The position numbers and the translations under genes were made by a program. 15,350 nucleotides of DNA from Spirochaetota bacterium. GTDB taxonomy: Bacteria > Spirochaetota > JAHITG01. Positions 13,994 through 15,350 of the stretch are shown one piece after another. The number at the start of each line of letters is the position of its first letter. The stretch's first letter is position 1. The stretch spans positions 1-15,350 of the forward strand of contig JAHITG010000116.1 of assembly GCA_018817865.1 (NCBI GenBank), in the 5' to 3' direction. Under the pieces are notes generated by a model. It had not been told where the DNA came from, did not search any database, and saw nothing but the letters and a program-made list of their open reading frames with translations.

Positions 13994-15350
13994 TTATTGT
14001 ATTACTAAAAATTTTGCGACCTTTTCAAAATCTTCGGACTTGATCCTCACAAAATAAATACTGCTTCCCAGCACTTTACCATTTACTTTCAAGTCCCAGT
14101 CATATTTTTCATAAGAACGAAAAGTATCAGTCCATCTTTTAATGATCTCTCCCCCTATATTATAAACCGTGATAGTGTATTCACCGTCATTACGGAAAGC
14201 AAAACGGAGAACATTCTGCAGCGGATCCGACAGGTTCACCAGATTATTATAGAGCCCTACATTATCCGCAGGGATACGAATATCACTCAGTATTTCAAGG
14301 TTATCCAGAAAGACCCTTCCATATCCGTATATATTGTCCCTTCCCGGAACTCCCATGTCCTTTGCAGTCTCCAGCAGATAATCCCTCACTGTATCAGGAG
14401 TAGCATTAAAGGCCAGGGCATTCCATGTCAATGCGGCTGCTCCCGCAACACAGGGAGAAGCGGAAGAGGTTCCGGAGAACCGGTCATAAGTAAAATTAAG
14501 ATTGTTATCCACTCCGCATATATCCGGTTTAAAGCGGCCGTCCTGGGTCGGCCCCTGGGAACTGTAGTATTCCTGCGGTCCGGTTGCCCATTTGTCATAA
14601 GAAACAGCCCCGACAGCCATTGCTCCGAGAGCATCGGCAGGGGACATGATAGAACTGTTCGTCACATAATCTTCGAATTCCTGATAAAAACTGAACAGTT
14701 GAAATTTTTTATCCGTCCCGGAATATTTCTTGACCATTACTCCGTAAGTACCGGATGAAGAGATGATACCTGATATCGCTTCCGTAGGATACGGATAAAC
14801 GGACTGGTCTTCCACCGAGGCAGTGATAATATCCCAATTCGCTCCGTTCTTCTTGAGCAGATACAGGTCATAATCATTACCGCTTACGGATCCCCACGGA
14901 TCGTTCCAGCTTAAAAAGAGGCCGACCTGGTCACCAAAATTCAGATCGCCGATTACATTCACATGATCGCCATCCGGAAATATATTAGTTGAGCTGTTGG
15001 TAAAGATCCCCTGATAATGCTGCCTTGCCTCATTTCCCGCTGAATTCACCCATAAAATACCATTATTAAAAGCATGATCCGCCAGTTCACAAATGGGGCC
15101 GGTCCCGTCTCCCCAACCCGTATTTACCCATCCCAGAGAATGATTGATGATCTGTACTCTGTTTGCCAGGCAGTAATCCACGGCGTTTCCAAGATCGATC
15201 GAATCATTGATCTTGATAAGATAAAGCTTTGCTCCCGGGGCCATCTCATAAACAACTTCTGCTACGGCTGTTCCATGGACTGTATCAGTGGGATTATCTA
15301 TCCCTTCTTCTGTAGGGTCATATACGATCAGATCATCAGGGAGTTGTCCA
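13994..15350 (-). CDS. Subtilisin-like serine protease (S8), C-terminal sorting-type tail; 5' end outside window
   Basis: Partial gene: the reading frame stays open to the window edge, 35 codons beyond the internal ATG at 15244, so that ATG is not the start. The catalytic His lies in VHGTAVAEVVYEMAPGA (His codon 15275-15277), the oxyanion Asn in NSAGNEA, and the catalytic Ser in GTSSASP (codon 14465-14467). The catalytic Asp must be outside the window. Between Asn and Ser a beta-rich insert (GDQVGLFLSWNDP ... SGTYGVMVKK) looks like a PPC-type domain. The last 90 residues (NDGEYTITVYNIGGEIIKRW ... GSSIYFVRI ... VAKFLVIQ) form a FlgD-like/type A sorting-like beta sandwich, as in type IX-secreted proteins. 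A secreted or surface-attached protease is expected. It is followed after 17 bp by the PorV-like gene. Confidence 0.9.
   Translation of the reverse strand, partial: GQLPDDLIVYDPTEEGIDNPTDTVHGTAVAEVVYEMAPGAKLYLIKINDSIDLGNAVDYCLANRVQIINHSLGWVNTGWGDGTGPICELADHAFNNGILWVNSAGNEARQHYQGIFTNSSTNIFPDGDHVNVIGDLNFGDQVGLFLSWNDPWGSVSGNDYDLYLLKKNGANWDIITASVEDQSVYPYPTEAISGIISSSGTYGVMVKKYSGTDKKFQLFSFYQEFEDYVTNSSIMSPADALGAMAVGAVSYDKWATGPQEYYSSQGPTQDGRFKPDICGVDNNLNFTYDRFSGTSSASPCVAGAAALTWNALAFNATPDTVRDYLLETAKDMGVPGRDNIYGYGRVFLDNLEILSDIRIPADNVGLYNNLVNLSDPLQNVLRFAFRNDGEYTITVYNIGGEIIKRWTDTFRSYEKYDWDLKVNGKVLGSSIYFVRIKSEDFEKVAKFLVIQ

Noticed and set aside
15242..15244. ATG at 15244 as the start of the subtilase
   Set aside because: The frame stays open upstream and encodes the catalytic-His motif HGTAVAE, so the gene continues past the window edge.

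Overview
The window (about 15.3 kb, AT-rich) looks like a chromosome fragment from a Gram-negative-type (diderm) bacterium. It encodes an OmpA-family protein, a PorV/PorQ-type outer-membrane barrel, several exported proteins with signal peptides or lipoboxes, and a secreted subtilase with a beta-sandwich tail like those of type IX-secreted proteins. This protein set occurs in the Bacteroidota/Chlorobi/Fibrobacter group, spirochaetes and several uncultured diderm phyla; the sequence alone does not settle the phylum. Genes are compact, most have clear AAGGAG/AGGGGA ribosome binding sites, and several intergenic regions carry readable sigma-70-type promoters.

Layout. (1) 1-2769, plus strand: a promoter region with two 12-bp direct repeats, then a two-gene unit of a LiaF-like membrane protein and a nine-helix membrane diguanylate cyclase (GAF-GGDEF). 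(2) 2781-3557, minus: an exported FKBP-type prolyl isomerase whose 5' region carries a perfect 8-4-8 palindrome. (3) 3733-7107, plus: a very large lipoprotein with 14 WD40 repeats (two seven-bladed propellers) fused to a caspase-like (C14) protease domain and a C-terminal EF-hand loop. (4) 7126-7461, minus: a single-domain PilZ protein, a likely c-di-GMP receptor. (5) 7532-9582: a divergent class III nucleotide-cyclase-like gene on the minus strand. On both sides it is flanked by related hairpin-rich repeat elements built on ATGCAT/GTGCATT palindromes. (6) 9583-10260, plus: a TPR-like protein. (7) 10288-10894, minus: a 60-aa lysine-rich protein and a small four-helix membrane protein with a terminator-like hairpin between them. 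(8) 10996-12645, minus: an operon of a DUF4398-like lipoprotein and an OmpA-domain protein. (9) 12750-13009: a 260-bp element with 15-bp terminal inverted repeats and a chain of overlapping palindromes. (10) 13035-15350, minus: a subtilase (5' end outside the window) followed by a PorV/PorQ-type barrel protein.

How the genes relate. Two themes can be seen. The left part is rich in nucleotide second-messenger and signalling genes: a c-di-GMP synthase, a PilZ receptor, a cyclase-like protein and a WD40-caspase. The right part is cell-envelope and secretion related: a peptidoglycan-binding OmpA protein with a partner lipoprotein, and a protease next to an outer-membrane barrel. That these form joint pathways is inference from proximity only.

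The most unusual parts are the structured intergenic DNA and the envelope-anchored double-propeller caspase. The repeat elements flanking the cyclase gene have terminal inverted repeats and a 70-bp periodicity, and one hairpin pair shows a compensatory T-A to C-G change. The 12750-13009 element is a different family.
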